A stretch of 64,000 nucleotides of DNA, taken from positions 1,723,501 to 1,787,500 of the forward strand of contig NZ_FNTJ01000001.1 of the NCBI RefSeq assembly GCF_900105185.1. The letters run 5' to 3'. Positions within the stretch are counted from its first letter, which is position 1. Every line of letters starts with the position of its first letter. The position numbers and the translations under genes are program-made. This document shows, piece by piece, positions 1-9,062 of the stretch. Source of the stretch: Pseudomonas saponiphila. GTDB lineage: Bacteria > Pseudomonadota > Gammaproteobacteria > Pseudomonadales > Pseudomonadaceae. A model generated the notes under the pieces. The model saw nothing but the letters and a program-made list of their open reading frames with translations, was not told where the DNA came from and made no database searches.

Positions 1-523
1 TTTGTCGGGGATCACCATTGGCGACGACGAGTTTCTCGACTTCCTGAGGGAGCAGTTCATTGTCTATGGCGTACCGCCGAAGATGATCTGCTTTGAAATT
101 ACTGAAACCAGTGCGATTGCCAATCTGGGCAGTGCGATCCGTTTTATAAATGAACTCAAGGGCTTGGGCTGTCATTTTTCCCTGGACGACTTTTGTGCGG
201 GAATGTCGTCGTTCGCTTATCTCAAACATTTGCCTGTAGACTTCCTCAAGATCGATGGAAGTTTCGTAAAGGATATGCTGGACGACCCGATTAACCGCGC
301 CATGGTCGAAGTGATCAATCACATCGGGCATGTCATGGGTAAGCGCACGATTGCCGAGTTTGTTGAAACGCCGCAGATCGAGCAGGCCTTGCTCGAGATC
401 GGTGTGGATTATGCTCAAGGCTACATTGTTGAACGCCCGCAATTGTTTACCTGTGACAGCCTGCAGTGTCGACCCGTGCGACCACGGCCCTTGTTGTTCA
501 AGGCGCCCGGCACTTTCCGTTGA
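1..523 (+). CDS. EAL-domain c-di-GMP phosphodiesterase, C-terminal part
   Basis: This is the C-terminal 173 residues of an EAL-domain protein whose 5' end lies outside the window. EAL domains hydrolyse cyclic di-GMP to pGpG at the inner face of the membrane or in the cytoplasm. Visible motifs are FEITET near residue 31, the metal-binding DDF at 62-64, KIDGSF at 83-88, AEFVET at 118-123 and YAQGY near 138-141. All the usual catalytic acidic and lysine positions in this part are kept, so the domain looks active. N-terminal sensor or GGDEF domains cannot be judged from this window. The TenA-like gene begins 44 bases after the stop. A GGDEF gene lies 3.5 kb downstream on the other strand, giving a small c-di-GMP neighbourhood. 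Confidence 0.85.
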   Translation, partial: LSGITIGDDEFLDFLREQFIVYGVPPKMICFEITETSAIANLGSAIRFINELKGLGCHFSLDDFCAGMSSFAYLKHLPVDFLKIDGSFVKDMLDDPINRAMVEVINHIGHVMGKRTIAEFVETPQIEQALLEIGVDYAQGYIVERPQLFTCDSLQCRPVRPRPLLFKAPGTFR

Positions 524-567
524 AACCTCTTTTGGGTCCGCACATCACAATCAAAAGGAGTCCGACA

Positions 568-1089
568 GTGATCGACACATTCAACCGAACCGGCCCGCTC
601 ATGGAAGCTGCCAGCTACCCCGCCTGGACCCAGCAATTGATCCAGGACTGCAGCGAGAGCAAGCGCCGCGTGGTGGAGCATGAGCTGTACCAGCGCATGC
701 GCGACAACAAGCTCAGCGCCAAAATCATGCGCCAGTACCTGATCGGTGGCTGGCCGGTGGTTGAGCAGTTTGCCCTGTACATGGCGCAGAACCTGACCAA
801 GACTCGTTTTGCCCGCCATCCCGGCGAGGACATGGCACGCCGCTGGCTGATGCGCAACATTCGTGTCGAACTCAATCACGCCGATTACTGGGTGCACTGG
901 AGTCGGGCCCACGGCGTGACCCTGGAAGACTTGCAGGCCCAGCATGTGCCACCGGAGCTGCACGCCTTGAGTCACTGGTGCTGGCACACCAGTTCGGCGG
1001 ATTCGCTGATCGTGGCTATTGCGGCCACCAACTACGCCATCGAAGGAGCGACGGGTGAATGGTCGGCTGCGGATTTCGGAGCACCGTGA
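568..1089 (+). pseudogene. TenA/PqqC-family protein, 5' fragment (split by IS21 copy 1)
   Basis: This is the N-terminal part of a TenA/THI-4/PqqC-family helical-bundle protein. The GTG start at 568 is chosen because AAAAGGAG lies about 8 bases upstream. Native codons run to base 1067; beyond that the frame reads into the IS21-family element and stops at 1089. The native C-terminal part resumes at 3715. Joining 568-1067 to 3715-4000 gives an uninterrupted 261-residue frame, near the usual family length. TenA relatives include thiaminase II and PqqC-like oxidases. Acidic and histidine residues such as E/N/H in VELNHADYW suggest a metal- or substrate-binding bundle, but the substrate is unknown. 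The gene is presumably inactive here. Confidence 0.8.
1062..1067. repeat. 6-bp target-site duplication, left of IS21 copy 1
   Basis: GTCGGC occurs at 1062-1067 and again at 3709-3714, directly abutting the two ends of the element. It is the target duplication made on insertion into the TenA-like gene. Confidence 0.9.
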
Positions 1090-1216
1090 CCGGCCGTTTC
1101 GGTTGATCGTGACCGGTCATTTCGCTAACGCGTGACCGCTCATTTCGGTAGCAACGTGACCGATTTTCCGCCTGTTCCGAAACAGGTGGTCACGGCTTAC
1201 CGAAATCGCCGGTCAC
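1086..1216. repeat. Left-end repeat array of the IS21 element, probable IstA binding sites
   Basis: GTGACC begins at 1086, 1109, 1132 and 1156 (steps of 23, 23 and 24). The inverted form GGTCAC begins at 1188 and 1211 (step 23). Most units continue as a close match to GTGACCGGTCATTTCGC. At the right end GGTCAC recurs at 3663 and 3686, again 23 bases apart. IS21-family transposases are known to bind multiple repeated terminal sites. The same array is present in copies 2 and 3. Confidence 0.75.
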
Positions 1217-1292
1217 GACTTAGCGAAAGCCTTCCCCTTCGTTGCGCATGACCTGATGCGCCGCCATCCTCGACCGATTTCGGGAGAGGAAG

Positions 1293-2978
1293 ATGGCGGC
1301 GCCGCGAGTAGCCATGCGAAACATCAAAGAATGTCTGCGCCTCAAGTTTGAGGCCGGCTTGTCCCACGAGAAGATTGCCCGTGCCTTGCAGCTGTCCAAG
1401 GGCGTGGTTAGCAAGTACATCGCGGCGGCGCGGGTGGCCGGGCTGGACTGGCCGGCGCTGGTGGCCATGGACGAGGCCGCGCTGGCGGCCGCCTTGTTTG
1501 CACCGACGTCGACGAACAAGCCGCGCGGTGAGCGAGTGCTGCCCGATGTGCTGAGCATCCACCGCGAGTTGCGACGCAAGGGCGTGACCTTGCAGCTGCT
1601 GTGGGAGGAATATCTCGCCGCGCATGCGGGCCAGCCGACCTACCGCTACACCCAGTTCGTCGAGCACTACCGGCGCTACGCCCAGACGCTCAAACGTTCG
1701 ATGCGTCAGCTGCACCGTGCGGGCGAGAAGCTATTCATCGACTATGCCGGGCCGACGCTGCCGGTGGTCGACCCGGCCACCGGCGAAGTGCGCCGGGCGC
1801 ACATCTTCGTCGCCGCCCTGGGCGCCTCGAATTACACCTATGCCTGCGCGACGCCAGGCGAAACCCAGGTGGACTGGCTGACCTCGCTGGGCCAGGCTCT
1901 GACCTACTTTGGCGGCGTGCCGGAAATGGTTGTGCCGGACAATCCGCGCGCCCTGGTCGCCCAGCCGGATCGCTACGAGCCGGGCCTGAACCGGGCCACG
2001 CTGGAGTGCGCGCGTCATTACCAGACGGTGATCCTGCCGGCACGGCCACGCAAGCCTCAGGACAAGGCCAAGGCCGAGGTGGCGGTGCAGGTGGTCGAGC
2101 GCTGGATCATGGCGCGGCTGCGCCATCGGCAGTTCTTCAGCCTGCATGCGCTTAACCAGGCCATCGCCGAGCTGCTGGAGGATCTGAATCGGCGCCCGTT
2201 CAAGCGGCTCGATGGCTGCCGGCGCGACTGGTTCGAGCGCCTGGATCGCCCGGCCTTGCGAGCGCTGCCGGTGCATCCCTACGAGGTCGCCACCTTCAAG
2301 CGCTGCAAGGTCAGCATCGACTACCACATCGAGGTCAATGGCAGCTTCTACAGCGTGCCCTCCGCCCTGGCCCGGCAGAACGTGGACGTGCGACTGACGG
2401 CACACACCCTGGAAGTGCTGCATGGCAACCGGCGGGTGGCCAGCCACCTGCTGCTGGGGCGACGCGGCGCTTACAGTACCCAGCGCGAGCACATGCCCGC
2501 GGCGCACCAGGCGCATCGCGAATGGACGCCACAACGCCTGCTCGACTGGGGCGCGCGGATCGGCCCCTACACGCGCCAACTGATCGATCACCAACTGACC
2601 CACAAGCCGCACCCGGAGATGGGCTACCGCGCCTGCCTCGGCCTGCTCTCGCTGGCCCGGCGCTATGGCAATGCACGCCTGGAAGCCGCTGCCGAACGTG
2701 CCGTACACCTGCGCGCCTTCACCGGGCGCAGCGTGCGCAACCTGCTCCAGCAAGGCCTGGATCAACAGCCGCTGCCCCAGCGTGCCGCCGAAACGACCTT
2801 ACCCGGCGACCACGAGAACGTCCGTGGCGCCGACTACTACCAACCCCCGCAACAGGAGCTGTTCGATGATGCCGCAACACACCCTGAATCAACTGCACCA
2901 GCTACGCCTGGACGGCATGGCCCGCGCCCTGGAAGAGCAATGGACGCTGCCGGCCAGCCACAGCCTGAGCTTCGATGA
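1293..2978 (+). CDS. istA: IS21-family transposase IstA (copy 1)
   Basis: This 561-residue DDE transposase catalyses strand transfer of the element. A helix-turn-helix lies at about residues 10-45 ([20 protein letters not shown]). The catalytic triad can be read as D150 (LFIDYAG), D216 (VVPDNPRA) and E262 ([14 protein letters not shown]), the rve integrase fold. An in-frame ATG at 1314 is an alternative start. The C-terminus overlaps istB by 113 bases in another frame. That is longer than the short istA/istB overlaps usual in the family, and the last ~37 residues are low-complexity P/R/T-rich. Length and motifs look intact, so the copy should be active. Confidence 0.93.
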   Translation: MAAPRVAMRNIKECLRLKFEAGLSHEKIARALQLSKGVVSKYIAAARVAGLDWPALVAMDEAALAAALFAPTSTNKPRGERVLPDVLSIHRELRRKGVTLQLLWEEYLAAHAGQPTYRYTQFVEHYRRYAQTLKRSMRQLHRAGEKLFIDYAGPTLPVVDPATGEVRRAHIFVAALGASNYTYACATPGETQVDWLTSLGQALTYFGGVPEMVVPDNPRALVAQPDRYEPGLNRATLECARHYQTVILPARPRKPQDKAKAEVAVQVVERWIMARLRHRQFFSLHALNQAIAELLEDLNRRPFKRLDGCRRDWFERLDRPALRALPVHPYEVATFKRCKVSIDYHIEVNGSFYSVPSALARQNVDVRLTAHTLEVLHGNRRVASHLLLGRRGAYSTQREHMPAAHQAHREWTPQRLLDWGARIGPYTRQLIDHQLTHKPHPEMGYRACLGLLSLARRYGNARLEAAAERAVHLRAFTGRSVRNLLQQGLDQQPLPQRAAETTLPGDHENVRGADYYQPPQQELFDDAATHPESTAPATPGRHGPRPGRAMDAAGQPQPELR

Positions 2979-3615
2979 ACGCCTCGGCCTACTGCTCGAC
3001 CGCGAACTGGCCTGGCGTGACAACCAGCGCCTGGTACGGCTGCGCAAGAAGGCCAAGCTCAAGTACGCCAACGCCTGCCTGGAAGATCTCGACCGCCGCA
3101 CCGGACGCGCCCTGGACGAGCGTCTGATCGCCACCCTGGCCAGTGGCGACTGGATCCGCCAGCAGCACAACCTGCTGCTGACCGGCCCGACCGGTGCCGG
3201 CAAAACCTGGCTGGCCTGCGCCCTGGGCAACCAGGCCTGCCGCCAGGGCTATAGCACCCTGTACCTGCGCACCCCGCGCCTGCTGGAACAACTGCGCATC
3301 GCTCATGGCGACGGCAGCTTCGGCCGTACCCTGCAACAGCTGGCAAAGGTCGACGTCCTGGTGCTGGACGACTGGGCGCTAGCCCCGCTGGAGGAAGGAG
3401 CCCGGCATGACCTGCTGGAGGTGATCGACGACCGCGCTGGCAGCCGCTCCACCATCCTGACGAGCCAACTGCCCATCGAGCACTGGCACGGCTGGATCAA
3501 CGACCCGACCCTGGCCGATGCCATCCTCGACCGCCTGGTGCACAACGCCTACCGACTGACGATGAAAGGCGAGTCGCTGCGCCGAAAAAAAGCCGAGGAA
3601 CAAGCCGCATCGTGA
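2866..3615 (+). CDS. istB: IS21-family helper ATPase IstB (copy 1)
   Basis: This 249-residue AAA+ ATPase is related to DnaA/DnaC; it assembles on DNA and helps IstA choose and capture the target. The Walker A motif GPTGAGKT lies near residue 109 and the Walker B motif VLVLDDW near 166. The C-terminal [20 protein letters not shown] is typical of IstB. The start is placed at the first of two adjacent ATG codons (2866 and 2869), about 8 bases after AGGAG at 2853-2857. The open frame extends further upstream but lacks family similarity there. The stop is followed by about 90 bases to the right end of the element. Confidence 0.93.
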   Translation: MMPQHTLNQLHQLRLDGMARALEEQWTLPASHSLSFDERLGLLLDRELAWRDNQRLVRLRKKAKLKYANACLEDLDRRTGRALDERLIATLASGDWIRQQHNLLLTGPTGAGKTWLACALGNQACRQGYSTLYLRTPRLLEQLRIAHGDGSFGRTLQQLAKVDVLVLDDWALAPLEEGARHDLLEVIDDRAGSRSTILTSQLPIEHWHGWINDPTLADAILDRLVHNAYRLTMKGESLRRKKAEEQAAS

Positions 3616-3708
3616 CCGATGCGATTACAATCCAGAACCCGCGCAACCGGGGTGGAAGCACCGGTCACGTATTAGCGAAACGCTCGGTCACGTTCACCGA
3701 AATCCGCA

Positions 3709-4000
3709 GTCGGCCCTGGTTTGCTCCAGCGGTGTCTACGCTGCCGCGTTCCCGGAGGAGGAGCGCAAGCGCGCCATGAAGTGGCTGAAAATGCATGCCC
3801 AGTACGATGACGCTCATCCCTGGGAAGCGCTGGAGATCATTGTCACCCTGGCGGGCCTGAATCCGAGCAAGGCTCTGCAAGCCGAGCTGCGGCAGGCGAT
3901 CTGCAAAAGCTATGACTACATGTTCCTGTTTCTGGAACGTTGCATGCAGCAGGAAAAGACCGCGGTAACCCGCGAGCGTCTCGCGCTGGTTGAAGGATAA
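3709..4000 (+). pseudogene. TenA/PqqC-family protein, 3' fragment
   Basis: This is the C-terminal ~95 codons of the TenA-like gene split by IS21 copy 1. Bases 3709-3714 are the duplicated GTCGGC; unique sequence resumes at 3715, in the frame that reads ALVCSSGVYAAAF. Without the element, codons tgg tcg gcc ctg gtt join cleanly to the 5' part. A 74-codon frame from an internal ATG at 3776 remains open, but it has no visible ribosome site and is unlikely to be a functional product. The stop at 4000 is convergent with the GGDEF gene ending at 4094. Confidence 0.8.
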
Positions 4001-4093
4001 GGCAGGGGGACGCGGGCAGGTCGATGGTCGCAGGCGCGATACGCTTGTGACGATGGCGTTGCCCGCCACTGCTTGTAAAGTCTGGTCTGGCGT

Positions 4094-5020
4094 CTAGCCG
4101 GCCATCGCCAGGCGATTGCGACCTTCGCGCTTGGCCACGTACAGCGCGCTATCGGCGCGACGCAACAGGCTCTCGGCGGATTCTCCCGGCAGCAGGGTCG
4201 AGCAGCCCAGGCTCACCGTCAGCTCGATTGAATGGCCATCGGCTCGATACTCCTGTGCTTGCGCGGCATTTCGTAGCCGTTCCCCCACCATTGCCGCGGC
4301 CTCGCGCCCAGTGTTGGAAAGCAGGATCAGGAACTCCTCCCCGCCAAAGCGAAATACCATGTCCACATTGCGCAGCTGTGCCTTGATCGAGGCCGCCACG
4401 GCTTTGAGCACTTCGTCGCCGGTACTGTGGCCGTAGCTGTCGTTGATCCGCTTGAAATGATCGATATCCAGCATCAGTAATGACAGTGGAAGCTGGTGGC
4501 GACGAGCCATCTCGATTTCCCGTTGCAGGGTCTGGTCCATGGCGATGCGGTTGCCGGTGTCGGTCAGCGGATCGCGCAATGCACTGCGGGTTGCGGCGCG
4601 ATACAGCAGGGCGTTGCGCATGGGGTATAGCAGGGTGGACAGCAACGACTCCAGGCTACCCTGTTCGCTGTCGCTGAAGCGCTGGTTGCGCCGGAACACC
4701 AGTTCACCCATGGGCTCGCCTTCATGGCTCAGGCTGTAGCTGATGGAGTGGTGCCCGCGCTGGCCAAATTCCAGGCGCAGATCGCTGGGGGCGTGCTCAT
4801 AGCGCAGGGCATCAAGGGGGACCAGGCGCTGCGCTTCGCGAAAGAACAGGCCAAGGATGCGTTGCGGCTCAAGGCTGGTCTGCAGTTGCAGGCTCAGTTG
4901 CTGGCGCAATTGTCCGAGGCTGATGGGGTGCTTGACCGGAGGCGTCTGTTGGCCAAAACCCAGGCGTTGCAATTTGGCGCTGTCGAAGTCAATTGCGTTG
5001 GTCTGGGAAGGTGTTTTCAT
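4094..5020 (-). CDS. Diguanylate cyclase with GGEEF active site
   Basis: This 308-residue protein has a GAF-like or linker region at about residues 30-140 and a GGDEF domain at about 145-305. The active-site loop is GGEEF at 226-230. An RxxD product-inhibition site (RNVD, 217-220) lies exactly five residues before it. LDIDHFKRIND and YGHSTGDEVL are standard GGDEF motifs. It should convert two GTP into cyclic di-GMP and be feedback inhibited. No membrane segment or secretion signal is visible, so it is probably cytoplasmic. The gene is convergent with the broken TenA-like gene, and its promoter should lie in the 370-base region beyond 5020. Confidence 0.9.
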   Translation of the reverse strand: MKTPSQTNAIDFDSAKLQRLGFGQQTPPVKHPISLGQLRQQLSLQLQTSLEPQRILGLFFREAQRLVPLDALRYEHAPSDLRLEFGQRGHHSISYSLSHEGEPMGELVFRRNQRFSDSEQGSLESLLSTLLYPMRNALLYRAATRSALRDPLTDTGNRIAMDQTLQREIEMARRHQLPLSLLMLDIDHFKRINDSYGHSTGDEVLKAVAASIKAQLRNVDMVFRFGGEEFLILLSNTGREAAAMVGERLRNAAQAQEYRADGHSIELTVSLGCSTLLPGESAESLLRRADSALYVAKREGRNRLAMAG

Positions 5021-5389
5021 TTGAGCTTGAGCCCCCTGAGCACTGTGTACGCTGTTACTGCCTGGGTGAGAGCGGCTCGGAGCTGCGCGTCATACTGTTC
5101 CTTCAGTCCCGTAGGACAATTGCGCGCATTTTATGCCGCTCGCCATTGGCTATAAAGACCTTGGCGCAAGCCGGTTGTCACAGTGTTGATGCACTGTGCG
5201 TTGAGTGTTCTTAGAGCGAAACTCGTGCCATTCGGTTCATCTGAATAAAACTCGTTTTAATTCAAATGGTTGGGGATTCTCTCGGGTGTTATATCGCCCC
5301 GAGTGACACTTGTTTGGCTTGAGAAACCGCGATAACGCAGGAGGCGTGGAGGTGTCGCGCCAGTATTCTGGCGCGACGAACGGAGGGGG
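5021..5389. other. Intergenic region between the GGDEF gene and the YciK-type gene
   Basis: No convincing gene is seen. The region should hold the minus-strand promoter of the diguanylate cyclase near 5021 and, at the other side, the terminator of the minus-strand operon. An AT-rich stretch lies at about 5230-5290. Confidence 0.5.
5354..5377 (-). terminator. Hairpin downstream of the YciK-type gene
   Basis: A perfect 10-bp stem (GTCGCGCCAG / CTGGCGCGAC) with a four-base loop lies 13 bases beyond the stop at 5390. There is no good T-run on either strand, so it may act as an RNA-stabilising end or a weak terminator. Confidence 0.45.
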
Positions 5390-6130
5390 TTACTGCGCGT
5401 CGAAAGCCTGGCCGTTGATCCCGGCACTGTCAGGGCCCATCAGATACAGGTAGACCGGCATGATCTCTTCCGGTGTCGGGTTGTTGCTCGGGTTTTCCCC
5501 AGGATAGGCCTGGGCCCGCATGCTGGTGCGGGTGGCACCTGGGTTGATGCTGTTGGCGCGAACCGGGGCCACGGTATCCAGCTCATCGGCCAGGGTTTGC
5601 ATCAGGCCCTCAGTGGCAAACTTGGACACGCCGTAAGCCCCCCAATAGGCCCGCCCCTTGCGCCCAACACTGCTGGAGGTGAAGACTACCGAGGCATCCT
5701 GGGACAGCTTGAGCAAGGGCAGCAGGGTGCTGGTGAGCATGAACATCGCGTTGACGTTGACTTGCATCACCCGCATGAAGTTTTCCCCCGACAACTGCTC
5801 CAGCGGTGTGCGCGGGCCAATGATCGAGGCGTTGTGCAGCAGGCCGTCGAGGTGGCCGAACTCGCTCTCGATCATCGCCGCCAATTCGTCGTATTGGTGT
5901 GGCAGGGCGGTTTCCAGGTTGAACGGGATCACCGCGGGCTGAGGATGGCCCGCAGCTTCGATGGCGTCGTAGACCTCGGTCAGGTTGGCTTCGGTCTTGC
6001 CCAGCAGCAGTACCGTGGCACCGTGGGCGGCGAAGGTCTTGGCGGCGGCGGCGCCGATGCCGCGGCCGGCGCCGGTGACCAGGATGACCCGATCCTTGAG
6101 CAGTTCGGGGCGAGCGGAGTAATCAAACAT
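5390..6130 (-). CDS. YciK-family short-chain dehydrogenase/reductase
   Basis: This 246-residue Rossmann-fold SDR has the cofactor motif TGAGRGIG near residues 20-27, an NAS variant of the NAG motif, and the catalytic YGVSK near 160. Starting at MFDYSARPELL (base 6130) gives the usual family length; an upstream ATG at 6142 is possible. It is downstream of mupP and ubiG on the same strand with about 56 bases between, the arrangement common in Pseudomonas. The substrate is not known, and NADPH use is inferred from the basic residue in the glycine loop. A hairpin follows the stop. Confidence 0.85.
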   Translation of the reverse strand: MFDYSARPELLKDRVILVTGAGRGIGAAAAKTFAAHGATVLLLGKTEANLTEVYDAIEAAGHPQPAVIPFNLETALPHQYDELAAMIESEFGHLDGLLHNASIIGPRTPLEQLSGENFMRVMQVNVNAMFMLTSTLLPLLKLSQDASVVFTSSSVGRKGRAYWGAYGVSKFATEGLMQTLADELDTVAPVRANSINPGATRTSMRAQAYPGENPSNNPTPEEIMPVYLYLMGPDSAGINGQAFDAQ

Positions 6131-6186
6131 AAAGGGCCTCAACAGAAATTGGTGCGCTCCCGGCGCTTAGCCGGGAATGCCGCAGC

Positions 6187-6858
6187 TCAGCAGCTGCACA
6201 ATGCGTTATCCAGAACCTGGCGCAGTTCCAGCGGGTGATTGATCACCACATCGGCACCCCAGTGCCGGGGGTTATCGTCCGGATGGATGTAGCCATAGGT
6301 CACCGCGGCAGTCTTGGTGCCGGCGTCGCGGCCGGACTCGATGTCTCGCAGGTCGTCGCCGACGAAGAGGACGCTGGAAGGGGCCAGGTCGAGCATCTTG
6401 CATGCCAGGATCAGCGGCTCCGGATCGGGCTTGCTGTTCTTGACGTGGTCAGGGCAGATCAGAAGCGCCGAGCGCTCGGCCAGCCCCAGTTGCTGCATGA
6501 TCGGTTCGGCGAAGCGCAGCGGCTTGTTGGTGACCACGCCCCAGATCAGATTGGCTTTTTCGATATCGGCCAGCAGCTCGGCCATGCCGTCGAAGAGCCG
6601 GCTGTGCACGGCGCAATGCGCGAGGTAGCGCTCGAGGAACTCCAGGCGCAGCTCTTCGAAGCCCGGGGATTCCGGATCCATGGAGAAGGTCACGGCCACC
6701 ATGGCCTTGGCGCCGCCGGAGACTTCGTCGCGAATGTGCTGGTCGGTGATCGGTGGCAAGCCGCGATCACGGCGCATGCTCTGGCAGACTGCGATGAAGT
6801 CCGGCGCAGTATCGAGCAGGGTGCCATCCATATCGAAAAGAACGGCTCTGATAGCCAT
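6187..6858 (-). CDS. mupP: N-acetylmuramic acid 6-phosphate phosphatase MupP
   Basis: This 223-residue HAD-superfamily phosphatase has the nucleophile motif [10 protein letters not shown] at residues 8-17, VTNKP near 110, and the acidic [16 protein letters not shown] motif near 167-181. It resembles phosphoglycolate phosphatases. The location directly downstream of ubiG is where MupP is found in pseudomonads. MupP removes phosphate from MurNAc-6-phosphate in the AmgK/MurU peptidoglycan recycling route that bypasses MurA. The stop of ubiG at 6862 is only 3 bases from this start at 6858, so the two are translationally close and in one operon. It could instead be a generic Gph-type phosphatase, but the context favours MupP. 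Confidence 0.88.
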   Translation of the reverse strand: MAIRAVLFDMDGTLLDTAPDFIAVCQSMRRDRGLPPITDQHIRDEVSGGAKAMVAVTFSMDPESPGFEELRLEFLERYLAHCAVHSRLFDGMAELLADIEKANLIWGVVTNKPLRFAEPIMQQLGLAERSALLICPDHVKNSKPDPEPLILACKMLDLAPSSVLFVGDDLRDIESGRDAGTKTAAVTYGYIHPDDNPRHWGADVVINHPLELRQVLDNALCSC

Positions 6859-6861
6859 GTC

Positions 6862-7560
6862 TCACTCCTCTCGCAGGGTCTGGATCATGTAGTTGACGTC
6901 AACGTCCGCCGCCAGCTTGTAGTGCTTGGTCAGCGGGTTGTAGGTCAGGCCAATGATGTCCTTGACGGTCAGGCCGGCGGAGCGGCTCCAGGCGCCAAGC
7001 TCCGAGGGGCGGATGAATTTCTTGAAGTCATGGGTGCCGCGGGGCAGCAGCTTCATGATGTATTCCGCACCGATGATGGCGAACAGGTAAGCCTTGGGGT
7101 TGCGGTTGATGGTAGAGAAGAACACCTGGCCGCCGGGCTTGACCATGCGGAAGCAGGCACGGATTACCGATGAAGGATCGGGAACGTGTTCGAGCATCTC
7201 CAGGCAGGTGACCACGTCGAATTGCTCGGGCATTTCCTCGGCCAGGGCTTCGGCGGTGATCTGCCGGTACTCGACGTTGACGCCGGATTCCAGCTGATGC
7301 AGTTGCGCGACGGCAAGGGGGGCCTCGCCCATGTCGATGCCGGTCACGGTGGCGCCACGTTGGGCCATGGCTTCGCTGAGGATGCCGCCGCCGCAGCCGA
7401 CGTCGAGGACTTTCTTGCCCGCCAGGCTTACCCGTTCATCGATCCAGTTGACCCGCAGCGGGTTGATGTCGTGCAGGGGCTTGAATTCGCTTTCGCGGTC
7501 CCACCAGCGATGGGCCAGGGCTTCGAATTTGGCGATTTCAGCGTGGTCGACGTTGCTCAT
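6862..7560 (-). CDS. ubiG: UbiG O-methyltransferase (ubiquinone biosynthesis)
   Basis: This 232-residue SAM-dependent methyltransferase catalyses both O-methylation steps of ubiquinone synthesis at the inner membrane surface. Motif I reads VLDVGCGGG near residues 51-59, followed by [11 protein letters not shown] and the motif [13 protein letters not shown]. The start is set at [12 protein letters not shown] (base 7560), the typical family N-terminus; the open frame runs further but without similarity. It is followed at 3 bases by mupP and preceded by the mtaD-type gene, with a strong stem-loop between them at 7594-7619. Confidence 0.95.
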   Translation of the reverse strand: MSNVDHAEIAKFEALAHRWWDRESEFKPLHDINPLRVNWIDERVSLAGKKVLDVGCGGGILSEAMAQRGATVTGIDMGEAPLAVAQLHQLESGVNVEYRQITAEALAEEMPEQFDVVTCLEMLEHVPDPSSVIRACFRMVKPGGQVFFSTINRNPKAYLFAIIGAEYIMKLLPRGTHDFKKFIRPSELGAWSRSAGLTVKDIIGLTYNPLTKHYKLAADVDVNYMIQTLREE

Positions 7561-7593
7561 GGGTGGTGCTCCAAAGCTAATGAATGCTGTGTG

Positions 7594-7619
7594 GGGTCTT
7601 GAGCGTCCGCTCAAGACCC
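7594..7619 (-). other. Strong stem-loop between the mtaD-type gene and ubiG
   Basis: GGGTCTTGAGC and GCTCAAGACCC form a perfect 11-bp stem around the loop GTCC. There is no T-run on the minus strand after it. It may therefore be a weak terminator or an RNA processing/stability element separating mtaD from ubiG-mupP-yciK. Confidence 0.55.
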
Positions 7620-7622
7620 GGG

Positions 7623-8954
7623 TTATTGGGTGTGGCCGCCGATACGCTGGCCCCAGCTGCGGGCGACGGTGCCAAGTTGTTGTTCGTCCAGGCGGGTCAG
7701 GCGCCGGTCGTCCAGCAGTTGCTTGCCCGCGACCCACAGGTGTTTCACGCAGTCTCGGCCGGTGGCGTAGATCAGTTGCGACACCGGGTCGTAAATCGGT
7801 TGTTGAGCCAGTCCGGACAGGTCGAAGGCCACCAGGTCTGCGGCCTTGCCGATTTCCAGGGAGCCTACTTCGCTTTCCAGGCCCATGGCCCTGGCACCAT
7901 TGAGGGTGGCCATGCGCAAGGCACGATGGGCATCCAGGGCGGTTGCCGATCCGGCCACGGCCTTGGCCAGCAGGGCCGCAGTACGAGTTTCCCCCAGCAG
8001 ATCAAGATCGTTGTTGCTGGCCGCGCCATCGGTGCCCAGTGCAACGTTGACTCCGGCCTGCCACAGGCGCTCCACCGGGCAGAAGCCGCTGGCCAGTTTC
8101 AGGTTGGACTCCGGGCAGTGAATGACGCTGGTGTTGGTTTCTACCAGTAAAGCCAGGTCGTCATCGCTGATTTGGGTCATGTGAACGGCCTGGAAGCGCG
8201 GTCCCAGCAGGCCGAGGCGAGCCAGGCGCGCCAGCGGCCGTTCACCGCGCTGCTCCAGGGATTGCTGTACCTCGAATGCGGTTTCATGCACGTGCATGTG
8301 GATCGAGGCGTCGAGCTCTTCGGCGATCACCCGAATCTTTTCCAGGTTCTCGTCGCCTACGGTGTACGGGGCGTGGGGGCCGAAGGTGATCTTGATTCGC
8401 GGGTGATGCTTGAGGTCGCCAAACAGTTCCACCCCCTGTCGAATGGCTTCGTCGGCGTCGTGGGCGCCGGGGATGGGGAAGTCCAGGATCGGCATGGCGA
8501 TCTGTGCGCGAATGCCGCTGTTGTGCACCCGCTCACTGGCAACCTTTGGAAAGAAGTACATGTCAGAGAAACAGGTGATGCCGCCTTTGATCTGTTCGGC
8601 GATGGCCAGGTCGGTACCGTCACGGACGAAGGCTTCGTCCACCCATTTGGCTTCGGCAGGCCAGATGTGCTTTTCCAGCCATGTCATCAGTGGCAGGTCG
8701 TCGGCCAGGCCGCGGAACAAGGTCATGGCCGCATGCCCATGGGCGTTGATCAGGCCGGGGCTGAGTAGCATGCCGGGCAGCTCGCGGACTTCGCTGGCGC
8801 GGCATTTCAAGGCTTCGCTGCGGGGGCCGATGAAGTGGATGCGGCCGTCGCGGATGCCCAGTCCGTGGTCCTTGAGCACGACCCCGGCCGGCTCCACCGG
8901 TACCAGCCAGGTCGGCAACAGCAGCAGGTCGAGCGCAACGGCAGGGTTTGGCAT
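7623..8954 (-). CDS. mtaD: TRZ/ATZ-family amidohydrolase, probable MTA/SAH deaminase
   Basis: This 443-residue metal-dependent amidohydrolase is placed with MtaD-type 5'-methylthioadenosine / S-adenosylhomocysteine deaminases. Metal ligands are visible in [14 protein letters not shown] (HxH near 65), [10 protein letters not shown] near 220 and [14 protein letters not shown] near 300; [11 protein letters not shown] supplies a substrate contact. In Pseudomonas MTA is deaminated to methylthioinosine, then cleaved to feed the methionine salvage pathway. The divergent mtnA gene, which starts 108 bases away, acts on a later intermediate of that pathway, which supports the call. The start ATG at 8954 gives [10 protein letters not shown] much longer open frame upstream is only the antisense of mtnA. 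Confidence 0.88.
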   Translation of the reverse strand: MPNPAVALDLLLLPTWLVPVEPAGVVLKDHGLGIRDGRIHFIGPRSEALKCRASEVRELPGMLLSPGLINAHGHAAMTLFRGLADDLPLMTWLEKHIWPAEAKWVDEAFVRDGTDLAIAEQIKGGITCFSDMYFFPKVASERVHNSGIRAQIAMPILDFPIPGAHDADEAIRQGVELFGDLKHHPRIKITFGPHAPYTVGDENLEKIRVIAEELDASIHMHVHETAFEVQQSLEQRGERPLARLARLGLLGPRFQAVHMTQISDDDLALLVETNTSVIHCPESNLKLASGFCPVERLWQAGVNVALGTDGAASNNDLDLLGETRTAALLAKAVAGSATALDAHRALRMATLNGARAMGLESEVGSLEIGKAADLVAFDLSGLAQQPIYDPVSQLIYATGRDCVKHLWVAGKQLLDDRRLTRLDEQQLGTVARSWGQRIGGHTQ

Positions 8955-9062
8955 CGAATATCGGTCCGGGGCTTCATATAAAGGATGGCGAAGTATACCC
9001 GAGCGTCCTGGCGGGGTGATCGCTATAATCGGCCGCTTTTGTTCATGAGTACGGGGTGAGGG

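Larger units (their letters stand above)
1068..3708 (+). mobile_element. IS21-family insertion sequence, copy 1 (2641 bp)
   Basis: This is a complete IS21-family element with istA and istB. The terminal inverted repeats begin TGCGGATTTCGG and end CCGAAATCCGCA. A 6-bp duplication (GTCGGC) flanks it. Two further copies lie at 35280-37920 (inverted) and 40407-43047. All reading frames on both strands are the same in the three copies, so they appear identical in sequence, which points to very recent transposition. The left end carries a ladder of GTGACC repeats at about 23-bp spacing that is probably the transposase binding array. The element interrupts a TenA-like gene. I have not assigned a named IS, because that needs a comparison I cannot run. 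Confidence 0.95.
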
